DNA from: Paracyclopina nana
Taxonomy: Eukaryota; Arthropoda; Copepoda; Cyclopoida; Cyclopettidae
Length of the DNA stretch: 64,000 bases
Direction of reading: 5' to 3'
NCBI GenBank assembly: GCA_019096065.1
Contig: JAGUCH010000003.1
Coordinates: forward strand, 2,356,001-2,420,000
Position 1 is the first letter of the stretch. Each line of letters begins with the position of its first letter. The notes beneath the pieces are model-generated. The model was given only the letters and a program-made list of their open reading frames with translations. It had not been told where the DNA came from and did no database searches. This document shows positions 41,139 to 52,601 of the stretch, piece by piece. The position numbers and the translations under genes were made by a program.

Positions 41139-41579
41139 ATGGATAAGATGTCTCTGCAACAGTTACTTTTTATCTTAACAATAATTGGATGCTTCCAGTC
41201 CGCCCAATCAGGTAAAACTCAATTGTTGAGGATTCATTAATTGAAACCACATTCACTTTTAAAATGCATGAGCCTCGCAGATATGTGCCAAAATGCTGGT
41301 GAGAACTGCATTTGTGTCCCTCTAGAAGCCTTCGCAACTACTATGTCAACTACTACAGCAACTACTGCTGCGCCCACAACAACTAAGGCCACTTTATCCA
41401 AAAGTCCATGTGACCCTAGATGTGTGGTGCCCTATACTTACAAGGGTATCACCTATAATGACTGCACCTTGCATGACTGGCATGTTTTGTGGTGTGCCGA
41501 TACAGTTCACCCATCAAATAGAGCTTATGCAACTTTTGTGGAGTGTGATCCTGTGTCATGTAGACACCTTTTAGGCTAA
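41139..41579 (+). CDS. Small secreted protein with a fibronectin type II-like domain
   Basis: Two exons, 41139-41211 and 41281-41579, give 123 residues. The first exon encodes a signal peptide (MSLQQLLFILTIIGCFQSAQS after a short MDK start). The second has a Cys-containing N-terminal part (CQNAGENCICVP) and a Thr/Ala/Pro-rich, mucin-like linker likely to be O-glycosylated. It ends in CVVPYTYKGITYNDCTLH with WHVLWCAD, the pattern of a fibronectin type II module (C-x(2)-P-F/Y-x-Y-x-G-x(2)-Y-x(2)-C and WCxT/D). FN2 modules bind collagen or glycans outside the cell. The final half of the module is shorter than usual, so it may be a derivative. Function unknown. Confidence 0.72.
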
Positions 41580-42200
41580 TTTTTCCCAATAATAAATTAG
41601 GCCTTAGTCCATAAATGATTGGATGTCACTCACAGTTTTTTAGTTGCAATTATAAGCTATGAGGTTTCGGCCAAAAGAAAATTGTCATTTGAGAAAATCA
41701 CTGAATGCGAGAAATATTTCATCGGGAAATATTTGCACAAGACGTCCGAAAGTGCGTCGGTTTCTAATGTCTGCCGATATTTTCATAGACATGCACAGCG
41801 GGTAATTACGCGCGTTAAAGTCTCCTCGCACTGCATAATATGTAGCATTCACGCTTTTCATATGGTAAGGCAGCGACAGTGAGGAAGAATCTCGTCAAAA
41901 TCTTTCCTAGTGTCATTCATTCAGCCATTCAATCACGTGCCACTTGTGTATACATAATCATATCAACTTTCTTGAGTTGTGAACAAGTGCGCTCGCAGAA
42001 TTCCCCATAAATTCACTACTCGTGAATGGAACTCGAAGGTAAGGTGTCATACCTCCAGTCTTCGTATATTGGCAAATATTGTTGCATAATTAGCATGTAG
42101 CAAGTTTGATGGAAATTCGCAGCACTTCATTCTTTTTTGCGCTTGGCTACAGTAAAGATGTGCCTTGGTTCATAAGAAATCAATTAATAATTAGGAAATT
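41580..42200. other. Intergenic region between FN2-like and DM4/12 genes
   Basis: AATAAA at about 41590 for the upstream gene. An 87-codon ORF here shows no family features. No other signal seen. Confidence 0.4.
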
Positions 42201-43175
42201 ATGTGGAGCCTGGCAACCGCTTGCCAGCTTCTGATTTCGACATTTTTATGGAGCCAGTGTGGAACTAGTGGTGAAGTACAAAATGAAGATGACCACATTT
42301 CACTCAACAGGACGAAAAGGTTTCTTTGGATGACTGAGGAAAAAAGGCTGGTTCTTCCCCCCGGAACGCAACTTGTCTTGACACCAACTTTAGCAATGCC
42401 ATTAATGAGGCATCCTCCCGTAGGACTGGATGCCAACCTCACGATCTCAACTCCATTTACAAGTGATACTTATTATAATTTATGATTGATACAGCTAATG
42501 CAAAATGTGCTCTTTTCACAGTTGGTTTCGACGCAATGGGCTTGACAGACAACCAAAATCCGATTGGATTGATGCCATTTCTGAATCCGGGATTTGGTAT
42601 CATTGGAAGGAGGCGGAAACGGGGAAATGTGCCCGATCCGCACATCGCTCCACTTGCCATTGCAGGAGGAGAGAGGTGAATATTCTCAAAGTACCATGTA
42701 ATACAACCACAATCCTTTGGCAATTCGCCCTTTTAGAGTCGTTTTGTACGAAATGGTTGAAGATCTTCTTTTTAAGTTTGGCATGGATGGCAAGGCGTGT
42801 TTATTGCGTGCAATTTGCGAAATGCATGAAAGTCCTTTGATAGGATATGGATTCATAGGAGAAATCTTGGAGCTTTTTTTGACGTATGGCCACAAGATAA
42901 TAATCTTGGTTCCTTCTTTTTTCACGCTTTGTTTTCTTATTGTAGAGCGAGCTTGTCACCATATGCATCTAAATTAGCGGATTATGTGGCTGCAGAACGA
43001 GCCGGAGTGATTGATGGCGAATGTTGGAAATACTACAAGGATTGCCCCCAATCCTTGTTCAGAACACGAAATGGGCCAAACAAGTACTCGTAAGTGCAAT
43101 CCAGGAGTAGACTAAATATCTGCTTAAAACAATCTTACTTGCAGAGAGGCAATGCAACACCACATGAAACCATGA
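42201..43175 (+). CDS. DM4/12-family secreted protein
   Basis: Five exons, 42201-42462, 42522-42675, 42737-42883, 42946-43089 and 43145-43175, with introns of 55-62 bp, give 245 residues. A signal peptide (MWSLATACQLLISTFLWSQC) is followed by RTKRFLWM and LVLPPGTQLVLTPTLAMP, typical of the DM4/DM12 domain. RRRKRG is a possible furin site. The diagnostic core is VVLYEMVEDLLFKFG, then GKACLLRAICEMHESPL, and the last part has CWKYYKDCPQSLF. The family is arthropod-specific, found in insects and crustaceans, and of unknown function. This gene is the best single sign that the window is arthropod. Confidence 0.9.
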
Positions 43176-43623
43176 TCATGTCAACGCCATTATTAGCTGT
43201 GATAAACTACCGGTCATATTTGTCATCTAAAGACCAAGATTACTATAATATTCCTTACACCGAAACTGTATAAATATTATAGCTCAGCGTTTGAGCTTAA
43301 TTGTCGTTGGAAACAGTAGTGATAATACTGAAAATCACTGTATAGTAGCACTACTTTTTAGTTGTGGTGTCAGCAAGTTTGCGAAGAGGAAATTGACCAA
43401 AATCACATGACAGTATATAGCAAAACTAACATACTTAATATATAGATTGAAAAACGAGTTTGCTCACAATTTCAACTACAGTTTGACTCATGGCGAATGC
43501 ACCATGAGGAAAAATTGCGCAGTGCGCCTGCTTATGAGAGTCACCCTATTGACCTTAGTAGCTGTCTATAAGAATCACTAAATCCGACCGACTTCCACGT
43601 TTCTTGGCCAGTGTCTAGTCACC
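43176..43623. other. Intergenic region with a TATA-like box upstream of the dehydrogenase
   Basis: A TATAAGA at 43567-43573 lies 51-57 bp before the dehydrogenase ATG, a plausible core promoter. Nothing else was recognised. Confidence 0.4.
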
Positions 43624-44793
43624 ATGCTAGCATTAAGGTTCGTTCCTGGTGAAGACGATTTTGTGCTTGAGGAGAACATTCCCATTCCATCACTCGAGAG
43701 CGACGATGACGTTCTGGTCAAAGTCGAATTCGCAGGCCTGTGCGGAACGGATATCCACATTGTTCAAGTAACCATTGAAAATGAAATGTTGATTATTCCA
43801 TTAATCAATTATCGTCAAATAGGGAGAGTTTGGAAACCGCTCTATCGTTCCTGTTACGCTTGGTCACGAGTTTAGTGGAGTTGTAGTCAAGTCTGGGTCA
43901 AATTGCATGATCAAGCCAGGAACAAACGTGGCTGTCGATCCCAACAGCGATTGCCAGCTTTGCAAAGTCTGCTCCAGTGGCAAGTATCACTATTGCAGGA
44001 AAAACGCTGCAGTTGGTGTCAAGCACGATGGAGGCTTTGCCAGATATTGCGTAGTGCCTCAAAAACTGGTCCACGAGCTGCCATCAAGCTTGAGCCTGGA
44101 ACAAGGAGCCTTAACTGAACCAATGTCTTGCATTCTGCACGGTTGGCGTCGACTCAATAGCAATGCAACTCTCAGAGCAGATTCAAGAGTGCTCATATTG
44201 GGTGCTGGGATCATTGGCAACTTGTGGATGTGCCTCCTCCACCATTTTGGCATGAGGAATGTCATCGTCTCCGAGCCAAGCTTTGATCGCAGAGCCATTG
44301 CTGAGGGCTTAGGTGATTTTCAAACTGTAAATGTATAAATAAGGCTATTCCTACAGAACAGTTTTAAGGCTTGGGATTTGTTATCACGAGTCCTCATGAA
44401 ATTGACAAAATCATGCCGAAGTCAAGGTTCGAGTCTGAAGAGGATGGAGTGGACATAATAATTGATTGCTCCGGAGTTCCAGCAGCGTTGGAAAGCGCCA
44501 TCCCTTGGACGAAAATGGGTGCGACCATATTAATTTTTGGATGTGCGCCCGTTGGAAAAACCATGAAAATTTCTCCTGAAGAAGTCTTTGCCAAGGAGCT
44601 GACAATTCTTGGCACAAAGGTCAACCCCTTCACGTTTTCCGAGGCTGCCACCCTGCTCGCAAATATGGGGCCGAAATATATCGACTATGAAAAGCTGGGC
44701 ATTGGAGTCTACTCACTGGACAACTACCAAGAAGGTCTGGTGAGGCTGCGCCAAGGAAAAATATCCAAAATTGTGTTTGAATTGGACGAATAA
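43624..44793 (+). CDS. Zinc-dependent alcohol/polyol dehydrogenase (MDR superfamily)
   Basis: Three exons, 43624-43767, 43823-44312 and 44369-44793, give 352 residues. The catalytic zinc site is seen in GLCGTDIH (Cys and His partners) and TLGHEFSG. The structural zinc loop is in DCQLCKVCSSGKYHYC. The NAD(P)-binding Rossmann fold follows with VLILGAGIIGNLW and VIVSEP. The set resembles sorbitol or D-arabinitol dehydrogenases, which interconvert sugar alcohols and ketoses in the cytosol; the exact substrate cannot be read. The stop codon lies inside AATAAA, so the poly(A) signal overlaps the end of the gene. The gene converges on ZNF277 with only 5 bp between the two stop codons. Confidence 0.88.
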
Positions 44794-44798
44794 ACACT

Positions 44799-46297
44799 TC
44801 ATTCGTTGTCAGATACAGTTGACAGCATGGGCAATTCTTGAGGTATCACGGGAGCATCGTCGGCTTTGCTGTTATCGTCATCCTCGATGAGACACAAAAA
44901 GTTGTCGTTCTCGTAGGTAGGGAAAAAATACTGGGACTGGTCCCATTCCTCCTTTTCGTTCGGTGGCTTCAAGTGACCCTCTCTCTTCATATGGCTAAAT
45001 AAAGTCTCGAAATCCTCGAACTTGTCATTACAATACATGCATTGCTTCAAGTGCATCTGCCTCCGGATGTAATTGATCAGTTTGATTTGCTGGTAAAAGT
45101 TCAATTGCATTTCCGACTTCATTTCATCATAGTCAAAGTCGTGGACGACATTCATGTGGTTGAGGAGCTCTTTGAAATCTGTGTAATTGGCAGGGCAAAA
45201 GAGGCAGACAGCTCCGGACAAGTTGCCCCTCCAATCACTCCAGTCATTTTCGTTGGCCTCGTCAGAGGTGTCGGAGTCGAAACCGGTGGGTAAATCTTCC
45301 TCTTCAAAAGGTTTATCTTCGTGATCCCTTTCCCTGATCACTTCCTCCCATGACTTGCCGAGCTCCAAGTAGTTGACCAAGTAGTACTTGTCATACACAG
45401 AATTCCTCGGGTTGATTTTCTTGTGGTTCTTTTTCCTCATGTGCTCCTTGAGAACATCACGACTCTTGAAGACTTTCTCACAGAAAATGCATACCAAGTC
45501 ATTCAGCTTCTGCTCAAGAGTGTCAAGCAGCTCCTCAATGTAGACTAAATTGTTGGGCTGTCCCACACTGAAATTGTGATCATGAGTCATGTGATTGAGA
45601 AGAATGGCAAAGCCACCTTCCAAGGTTTTCCTGCAAAAGAAGCAATTCCTCTTGAAACCCTTGTTATTCCGCTCCTGCTCTTGCACCTCGAGAACATGTT
45701 CAAGCTTGAGCAGTTGCAAATGTAGCCGAAGCTCCTTGTCTTCCATCAGGATGTCAGAAAGTAGGAAATAGTCTTGTTCAGCTTCTTCCCCTTCCATCTT
45801 CATTCTAATGGTTGTGCAGTAGTCAGTGACAACCTTGGCGTGGACAAACTTGTTCCTCCAGTAAGCCACATAAGAGGGCAAGTCTGAGACCAAGTGAACA
45901 TCCTTGATCACAAAATGGTGTTCAATGGTCAAGTGTTTGAGAAACTCCTTCTCTTGTTGGGGATGAGTAAATGTTTCTTCACAAAGAAGACAAACGATGA
46001 GACGTTCTTTGCCGAAAAATGGGCTGGCTTCTTTTTCAGGAAAAACGAGGGGAACCGTGATACCTCGGCTGCCCTTTGTCCATTCAGGAAAGTTGTTGTC
46101 GTCGAAGTATTGCTTTAGCTGCAATATAATAATTCTCAAAAAATTGGGTAATTAAGGACAATTTAAAACCTCCTCACCCATGCTTTTGCCATTAAACCTG
46201 CTGTGTTCGAAGCTCCTTGCTTTGATGGAAGCTCAACTTGATCTTCTTCTGTAACAGCCACATTTTGGCCTTCTTGCACTTCTGCCTCAGACGACAT
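44799..46297 (-). CDS. ZNF277: Zinc finger protein ZNF277-like
   Basis: Two exons, 46297-46178 (40 codons, MSSEAEVQEG start) and 46118-44799, give 479 residues; the vertebrate protein has about 450. There are several divergent C2H2 fingers: CLLCEETFTHPQQEKEFLKH, CFFCRKTLEGG with HMTHDH, CIFCEKVFKSRDVLKEHMRK, CLFCPANYTD with HMNVVH, and CMYCNDKFEDFETLFSHM. Between them are the family blocks VAYWRNKFV, VNYLELGKSWEEVIRE and DQSQYFFPTYENDNFLC. ZNF277 is a nuclear and cytoplasmic protein reported to bind the ribosomal protein uS5 and to act with Polycomb; its role is not fully settled. The short first exon is supported by a clean in-frame TGG|GTGAGG donor. Confidence 0.93.
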
Positions 46298-46893
46298 TTC
46301 TTCTCAAAAAGTGACGAAACTTAAGAACGATAGAGAACACCAACACCGTGAAAACGAAAAGGCATGAAATCACTTGAAAACAAACCGAACTGTGATGTTT
46401 TAGGCGAAAATTCTTTTTAAAAGTGATTTTTCGCGGCATCAAATAGAAAAAAGTAATGTTTTTGATTCTTTACAAAAAAATAGATACTAAGATTTGTACA
46501 GATAAAGTAAATGCAGGTATTGGTAAATCCTATTGATGGATTTTCGTAATTCTTTATTTACATGGCTTTTCGATCAAGTAACCTAACTCATCAATTGAAT
46601 GGATCGAGTCAAAAACTTAAAGGCAACTTAAAAAGTAAAAACGACCGAAAGCAACTGTATGCCCCATTTTGCTAAACTTTGCAGTTAGTATGATTTGTCA
46701 CTATACTAAAACTATTAAACCGATCATTTACACAAGTTAAAATATAGAAAGTTATATTTTGGACGTTAACTTGAATTGAAATGGAGTACAAAAATGTGAC
46801 GTCATTTTGACGTAAAAAGAATAGAAGAAAAGCTAGAAGTCTAGAAAATCAACCAAAACAAAGACTGAAGGGCGCAAGTGACATTGGCCAAGA
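46298..46893. other. Bidirectional promoter region between ZNF277 and the ankyrin gene
   Basis: The two genes diverge from this 596-bp AT-rich stretch. A GTGACGTCATTTTGACGTA (about 46797-46815) contains a perfect CRE-like TGACGTCA half-palindrome and a second TGACGT, possible CREB/ATF sites. Confidence 0.45.
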
Positions 46894-47724
46894 ATGGAAA
46901 TGGACGACGAAAAGTACTTGAAGACCCTCTCTCCTGGGCCAACAACGCCAAGCCAAATTCATCTGCAGCAATTGTCTCCTGTCCTATTAGGTGAAGAGAG
47001 TTTGGATGCGATCAAAGAGGAAATGTCTGACGAGATGACAGGCCTACTGATTCACTCTTCTGGCCAAAACATGTCCCGATCGGACCCACATCGGGGAGAG
47101 AGGGGAACATTTTGGCCAGAAAAGCCAAAAGTCGAGGCAGTCCCCGGAGGCGGTGTCAAGGCCTCCACTGTGCTCACAAACTTACAGCGAGGAAATATTC
47201 CTACCATAATGCAGACTGTGGTTGAACCTGTCGTGGTTGCAGGGCCCCACCAAAGAGCAGGGCAAGGTGAATTAAGGCTGGAAGACCTCGTTGAAAACGA
47301 TGTCAACGAAAGAGACCACCTGGGTAGGACGCCATTAATGTGGTCTGCTTACTACGGCCAATCTCCCACTGTGTCACTTCTCATAAGAAATGGTGCGGAT
47401 GTTCATGCTAGAGCTTGTGAGGGCGAAACTGCGCTGCATTTGGCCGCTAGCAATGGGCACCATGACGCTATCAGAATTTTACTTAGTCAAGGAGCGGAGG
47501 TCGACTCCACTGATGAAAATGAGTGCACTCCCTTAATGTTTGCTGCCATGCAAAATCACCCTCATAGTGTGAATGAACTTTTGACACATGGTGCAGACTT
47601 CACCAGGACTGACATAAATGGTGATACTCCTCTCGCTTTAGCCATGCAAAATGGCTCGAGATTGGCACAACGGGTTCTGGAAAATCATGTCATGTCAGCG
47701 CTGAAAAGCATGATTGCTGGCTGA
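46894..47724 (+). CDS. RFXANK/ANKRA2-like ankyrin-repeat protein
   Basis: A single exon of 276 residues. The N-terminal half (about 1-140) is low-complexity, with VLTNLQRGN as in the vertebrate pair. It is followed by four ankyrin repeats at about 145-262: RDHLGRTPLMWSAYYGQ, GETALHLAASNGHHDAIRIL, NECTPLMFAAMQNH and NGDTPLALAMQNGSR. The end RVLENHVMSALKSMIAG matches the family C-terminus. RFXANK is part of the RFX complex, and ANKRA2 binds megalin, histone deacetylases and RFX7 through a P-x-L-P-x-[IL] motif. An arthropod single-copy homologue most likely partners RFX7-type factors (inference). AATAAA begins one base after the stop. NSUN2 converges from the right, 69 bp away. Confidence 0.87.
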   Translation: MEMDDEKYLKTLSPGPTTPSQIHLQQLSPVLLGEESLDAIKEEMSDEMTGLLIHSSGQNMSRSDPHRGERGTFWPEKPKVEAVPGGGVKASTVLTNLQRGNIPTIMQTVVEPVVVAGPHQRAGQGELRLEDLVENDVNERDHLGRTPLMWSAYYGQSPTVSLLIRNGADVHARACEGETALHLAASNGHHDAIRILLSQGAEVDSTDENECTPLMFAAMQNHPHSVNELLTHGADFTRTDINGDTPLALAMQNGSRLAQRVLENHVMSALKSMIAG

Positions 47725-47793
47725 AATAAAAATTAATAAACTGTACAAGAGGATTTTGCAGTGTAATTTAAGGTGTTCATTTGTACAATTGCG

Positions 47794-50027
47794 TTATTCA
47801 TCCTTTTGCGGAGCAACTTCCTTCTCGTCAACATCTTCATCTTTCTCTTTGGTGTCCTCACCTTTGGCACGTCTCTCTTCAAACTTGTTCTTCTCGTATT
47901 TGGAAGTATCGCTTCCAATGAGGCGCAAATAATGGACACGCTCATTTTTGGGCACGTAGGCTCTGAGAGTGGACTTGCCCTTCCAACCCACAAATTCGAG
48001 CTTGATATTGTAGTCCTTTCGCTTCTCCTCAAAAACCAATGCTACACTTCCAGTATCAACCTCAGCCAGCTGCTTTTTCGTTTCTTCGTCTAATTGATCG
48101 TGTTCTGGAGGCTTCTCAAGATCGCTGCTCATGAGGAGAACCTCGAGGTCTTGCCTCGTTGGACGGACGATCCTTTTGGTCATGAAAGGTATCGTCATCA
48201 GCGCACCTTCTTGAGCGAGCCTAAAATATTTTGAAGAAATTACAACGAATGTTTAAGTGGACTATGATGAAACACACACCTGAAATCACAGGAAGCCCCT
48301 TTGTTCTCGCACTTAGTGAAAGCTTTAACGCCAGTGTTGATTATTTTCACCCTTTCAATATTGTTCAAGACAATGTCACGCACAATTTTCGACGTGTAAT
48401 ACAAGCTGTTTTTCTTATTCGCATCCTTGCATCTGGTGAGAAACATGTTAGCCTCAAGACCCTGTAAGATAAAAAAGCATTATTACATAATATTATCGCT
48501 GCAACATCAGAACTTACCTTGATGCCGTAGCATTCGGAGATGTCCTTGAAAATTTGCTCGTTTTCATCAAAGTAGATGTAAGGGTCTTCCTTGAATCCAC
48601 GATGACGACAAGGTTTCTTGCGAGGAGGCTCCCCTCCCCTTCCATTCTTGGAAGATTTTGAGTCATACTGACCATCATTGTTCTTCTCAGCTTTCCCCTT
48701 GCTTTCCCAGTCGCACAGAGCCTTCTTGGTTAAGACAGCCACAAAGAAGCCTCCAGTGTCTTGCTGATGAGGCAGAATGCGAATACACCTCTCCAAGTGC
48801 AACTCCATAACTTCTTCACAGGGGAACATTGCAGGTCGAACTTGGCTTTGGTGCACTTCCTTCACATCATCCCACTTTTCGTAGTGGTCCCCATCTTTAG
48901 AGCCAACCTTCCATGTTGTCAGTCCAGGCCTGAATTTGAGGCCAGGAACCAAATGCGAGGCATCTTCTATGACCACATTTTCCTTCCCAGCATCGAGTAT
49001 CATTCGCTGAACCACTGCTTCATTTTCGATGGGGTTTAACGAGCAGGTGGAGTACACGAGTCGCCCTCCCACCTCCAAAAGCTCAAGGCCTCTCCTCAAA
49101 ATCCTGTATTGAATTCCATGAAGGTTGGTGCTGTTGCCAGCGTTCCATTTCTAAACACACATAAACTAAAATTAGCGTCATACGAATAAAAGTAGGCATT
49201 GTTACCGGCCAAATGTCCGCATTTTTTCGCAAGGTTCCATCACCCGAGCATGGTACATCACAGAGAACGCGATCAAACTTGAGATTTTTCAGCTCTCCAT
49301 TCTCACCATTGACCTGAATATTGGGCATAATTGATGCGTCGTGATTTGTGATGACAACGCAAGGACTCTGCAGCCTTTTAGCTTGGTGCACCAGCATGTA
49401 GCATCTACTGTTGTCGCTATCATTAGCAACGACCAGTCCCTCTGGAACGACATCTTCAACAGAATGAATTGCCTCTATCAGTTGCGCTGTCTTTGATCCA
49501 GGAGCTGCACACAGGTCCAGCACTTTGTGATGTGGCCTCACATCAAGCACAATAGGAGGAATCATGGATACAGCTTCTTGTCTACTTATGTTTCCAGATT
49601 CCGTCTCAGAGATGAGGAAATTGTGAAGGCGATACAGCGCCTCTTCCCTCCGAATGTCCTTCCTTGTGAGCGATAGTTGCCAGCCCAACCGATCAGGGAT
49701 CCAAGGAAGGGGCCTAGGTGGCTCGAGCAGCACCTTTTCACCATCTTCGTTGGTTTTACTCAACGCCGTGAAATAGGTGCCTTCAATAAGATCTCGAACG
49801 GCGAAAGCTTGAGACCTGAATCCAGTCACTCGAAATGACGCTGGCAAATCTGTCTTGAAAGACGCAATCATTTGCTCATATTCTTCAGGTGGGCACATGC
49901 CGGGTTGGTCTTTGTAGAACGCCTCAAAATAAGCGTTTTCGCGGACTATGTCCTTGTAGCCGCCTTTAGGAAACGGTTCTCGCTCATTTTTCGGCTTTCT
50001 GTGCTTAAACTTACGAATGCCGCCCAT
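47794..50027 (-). CDS. NSUN2: RNA cytosine-5-methyltransferase NSUN2
   Basis: Four exons, 50027-49206, 49150-48518, 48461-48280 and 48220-47794, give 687 residues; the human protein has 767. The SAM-binding motif is DLCAAPGSKTAQLIEA (171 onward). The two NSUN cysteines are Cys260 in CDVPCSGDG and Cys310 in VYSTCSLNP, the release and nucleophile positions. The C-terminus is highly charged (KEKDEDVDEKEVAPQKDE). NSUN2 methylates C34 and the variable-loop cytosines of tRNAs and other RNAs, in nucleus and nucleolus; no equally good paralogue match (NSUN1, 5, 6) was seen. The start MGGIRKFKHRKPKNE is basic and could act as nuclear signal. All introns are 55-60 bp. Confidence 0.94.
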
Positions 50028-50427
50028 CTTATAAGATTCAGTTCAGCTTCGCAAGATGAAAGTTGTATGCTTCGAATTCGCGAAATTTTTCACGTGCGCT
50101 ACGCTTTCTTATTTGTTGTGATATTGAATAACGGGAACTAGTACACGAATTTTTAGGCCTCTCTCCAGAAAGCCATTGTGCTTTATTAATTTTTTTGCAT
50201 GAGTTCTCCGAGCAAAGTTGGACGAAAAGAAATAATTAGATAGCCAAGTGGTTTTCAGGAACTAAAAATCAAAGTGCGCTATAGATTAGTCGCAAAGGTT
50301 TTCTTTATTAAAAACTTTGATATAGTTTCGATCATATTGCAATGACGTCACAAAACATTACGTGTAAGTTGTTTCGCGATTTTTATGAAAATTCTGACCA
50401 GAACGAAAACTCGAGAAAAATCTAAAA
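50028..50427. other. Bidirectional promoter region NSUN2 / UBXN4
   Basis: 400 bp between divergent genes. CAATGACGTCACAAAA at 50340-50355 is a perfect CRE palindrome TGACGTCA. No ORF or repeat seen. Confidence 0.5.
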
Positions 50428-52066
50428 ATGGATTGGTTTAATGGTTCCATTGGGGAGGCCATTCAATCTGCAAAGTTGTCTAAAGCCATTTTTGTCGTTG
50501 TCGTACATGGTGAGTGCCAAGTAGCTCGTTTTTGACCTGCCTCAACTTGAAAATAATTTCAGGAGCTGACGACGATGAAGCAAGCTCGAAATTTTTTGAC
50601 GTTTTGCAAGACAATGAAGTCAACTCGAGATTGCAAAGGCCGAAAGCAGTTTGCATCAAGGTGCAAAATGGGACTCAAGCATGCACTCAGTTCTCCCAAA
50701 TTTATCCGGTCATTTTAGTACCGAGCATTTATTTCATTGACAGCTCAACAGGAGTCAACGTTGAGGTGACTGGAGGAAATGTCAGCAAGGAAAAGATCAT
50801 ACAGAGCATCGATAAAGCCATGTCTGGCCAAATGGAAGCTTCTATTGCTTCCCCGAGGAACGAACGAGTCGAGCAAGCCAGAAGAACTTTGCAGGAAGAG
50901 GCTGGAACAAATTCCAGTGATGAACCAACAACGCCCACGACGTCTCTGACATTGGAAGAAAGGGTGGAAAGGGCCAAGCGATTATTGGCTGAAAAGCAGG
51001 CATTGAAAAATAAAGAAGCCCTGGAGGTTTGATAAGTGTTTAGCAACTCTGATACTCAAGCTTTAATCGGAATTACTTTGTTCCTTATCTAGAAAGAAAA
51101 GGATTCAGAGAAAGACCGTCGGGAAATGGGCAAAAACGTGGCAGCTTTGAAGAAAAAGCAAGAAGATGACGAGATACGACAAGCTGCTGAAGAGAGACAG
51201 CGTGAGAAAGAGGAGCAGAGGATGGCTTTGCTCAAGATTAAAGAGCAAATTGCTCAGGATAGGGCAGATCGTGCTGTTAAATTCAACGCTGAAAAAGCAG
51301 AGAGGGAGGAGAAAAGGAAAGAAATAGAGAAGCAGAGGCTTGCTGAAGAAGCTCGAAAAGCAGAGCTACTTTTGGCCGAAAGAAGGTATATCTTTATGAA
51401 TATTTACTTACAGCTTTTTGTTCACAAGTCTTCTCCTTTTTTGCAGCACTGTTGCTCGAGTGCAATTTAGGCTACCCAATGGCACCACGAAAGTCAGCAA
51501 ATTTGAACCAGAGAACACGATTGCCGATCTGTACAATTTTGTGGTGAATGACATGCAAACACCCTATGGCTCCAACATCAGTTTGTCTACAACGTTTCCA
51601 TCTCGAGAATTGGACAATGAGCCTAAAGAAAAGACGCTTCGAGATGCTGGCTTGGTACCTTCAGTAACCATCCTAATCTTACCTAAAGGTGGACGAGGCA
51701 GCTCAGTGACGAAAGCTGGCCCAGCTGGTGGCATAATTGATTATGTGTGGCTATTATTAACTCCTATCACCATTATTTGGGGCGTCATCAGCTCATTCAT
51801 TTTTGGAGCGCAAAACCAGAATCAAGAGCAGAATAGAGAGAACAGGAAACGTCAAGGGGATGCTTCTTCAGACCAAGGCCGTCAATCAGGGTATGTGGCA
51901 AAGCTTATTTCTTTTCAGCACCCCTTTAATTCGGTATTCCCTCTACAGAGCTTACAAACGCAGGTCAACTGGCATCCGGACACAAGGAAACATTGCTAGG
52001 CTGTCCAATGATGATAGTGACGACGAAACCAATACTTACAACGGAAATTCCACCCAGCAAATGTGA
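50428..52066 (+). CDS. UBXN4: UBX domain-containing protein 4 (erasin)
   Basis: Five exons, 50428-50509, 50563-51026, 51093-51385, 51447-51890 and 51949-52066, give 466 residues (human 508). The N-terminal thioredoxin-like domain starts MDWFNGSIGEAIQSAK. A long coiled coil (about 175-275, many Lys/Glu) precedes the UBX domain (VQFRLPNGTTKVSKFEPENT; DAGLVPSVTILI). A hydrophobic hairpin (YVWLLLTPITIIWGVISS) embeds the protein in the ER membrane, and a short polar tail follows. UBXN4 recruits p97/VCP to the ER for ER-associated degradation. The first intron interrupts the first conserved block after VVVVH. AATAAA at about 52077 overlaps the 3' flank of convergent BUD31, 48 bp away. Confidence 0.93.
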
Positions 52067-52114
52067 AATTATTAATCAATAAAGCTGAACAGGATACAAA
52101 AAAGCTGCTCTTTA

Positions 52115-52601
52115 TTAGCCTGAGCATCCGCGACAACCACAATGCACACACTCTACGATTTTCCCCTCTTCCAACTTTGTCTTTGGAACTCTGCAAATGC
52201 AATTGGTGGCAAAGTTAGTGTCTCTGGTCTGAATGCACCTCAAGCAACACAAGTTTTCGTAGCCTTGCTTCTTCCATTTGGCAATCAGGTTCCCGTCAGC
52301 AATTTTCTCTTTTACACAGTAGTCATACAGTTCTAAAAACGAAGATGATTAATAAAGTACATATCTATATGACTTTTATAGTACCTCGGCTGATGGCTTT
52401 TCGTCTGTAGAATAAGTCAAATATGTATCGGGATCTTTGATGGTGAATTTTGAAAATCGGCCACAAAGCCTCCACTCGTCGTTTGCCCTCGTGAGATTCC
52501 GTCTCTGCTTCGCGCATTTTCTGGTCTAGTTCCTCCAAGGTTGGCTCTATGAGCTCCCAACCTTCTGGAGGAGGTTTTCGCGATCGCTTCACCTTTGGCA
52601 T
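52115..52601 (-). CDS. BUD31: Splicing factor BUD31 (G10)
   Basis: Two exons, 52601-52385 and 52332-52115, give 144 residues, exactly the usual length. [20 protein letters not shown] at the start and [11 protein letters not shown] at the end are hallmark segments. Several Cys pairs form the zinc-binding C-terminal half ([20 protein letters not shown]). BUD31 is a core component of the activated spliceosome. The poly(A) signal AATAAA overlaps the stop codon TAATAAA on the minus strand, so its transcript must end inside the 3' UTR of UBXN4. Confidence 0.96.

Noticed and set aside
41619-41882. 87-codon ORF between the FN2-like and DM4/12 genes
   Set aside because: No signal peptide of good quality, no domain, no neighbouring exons.
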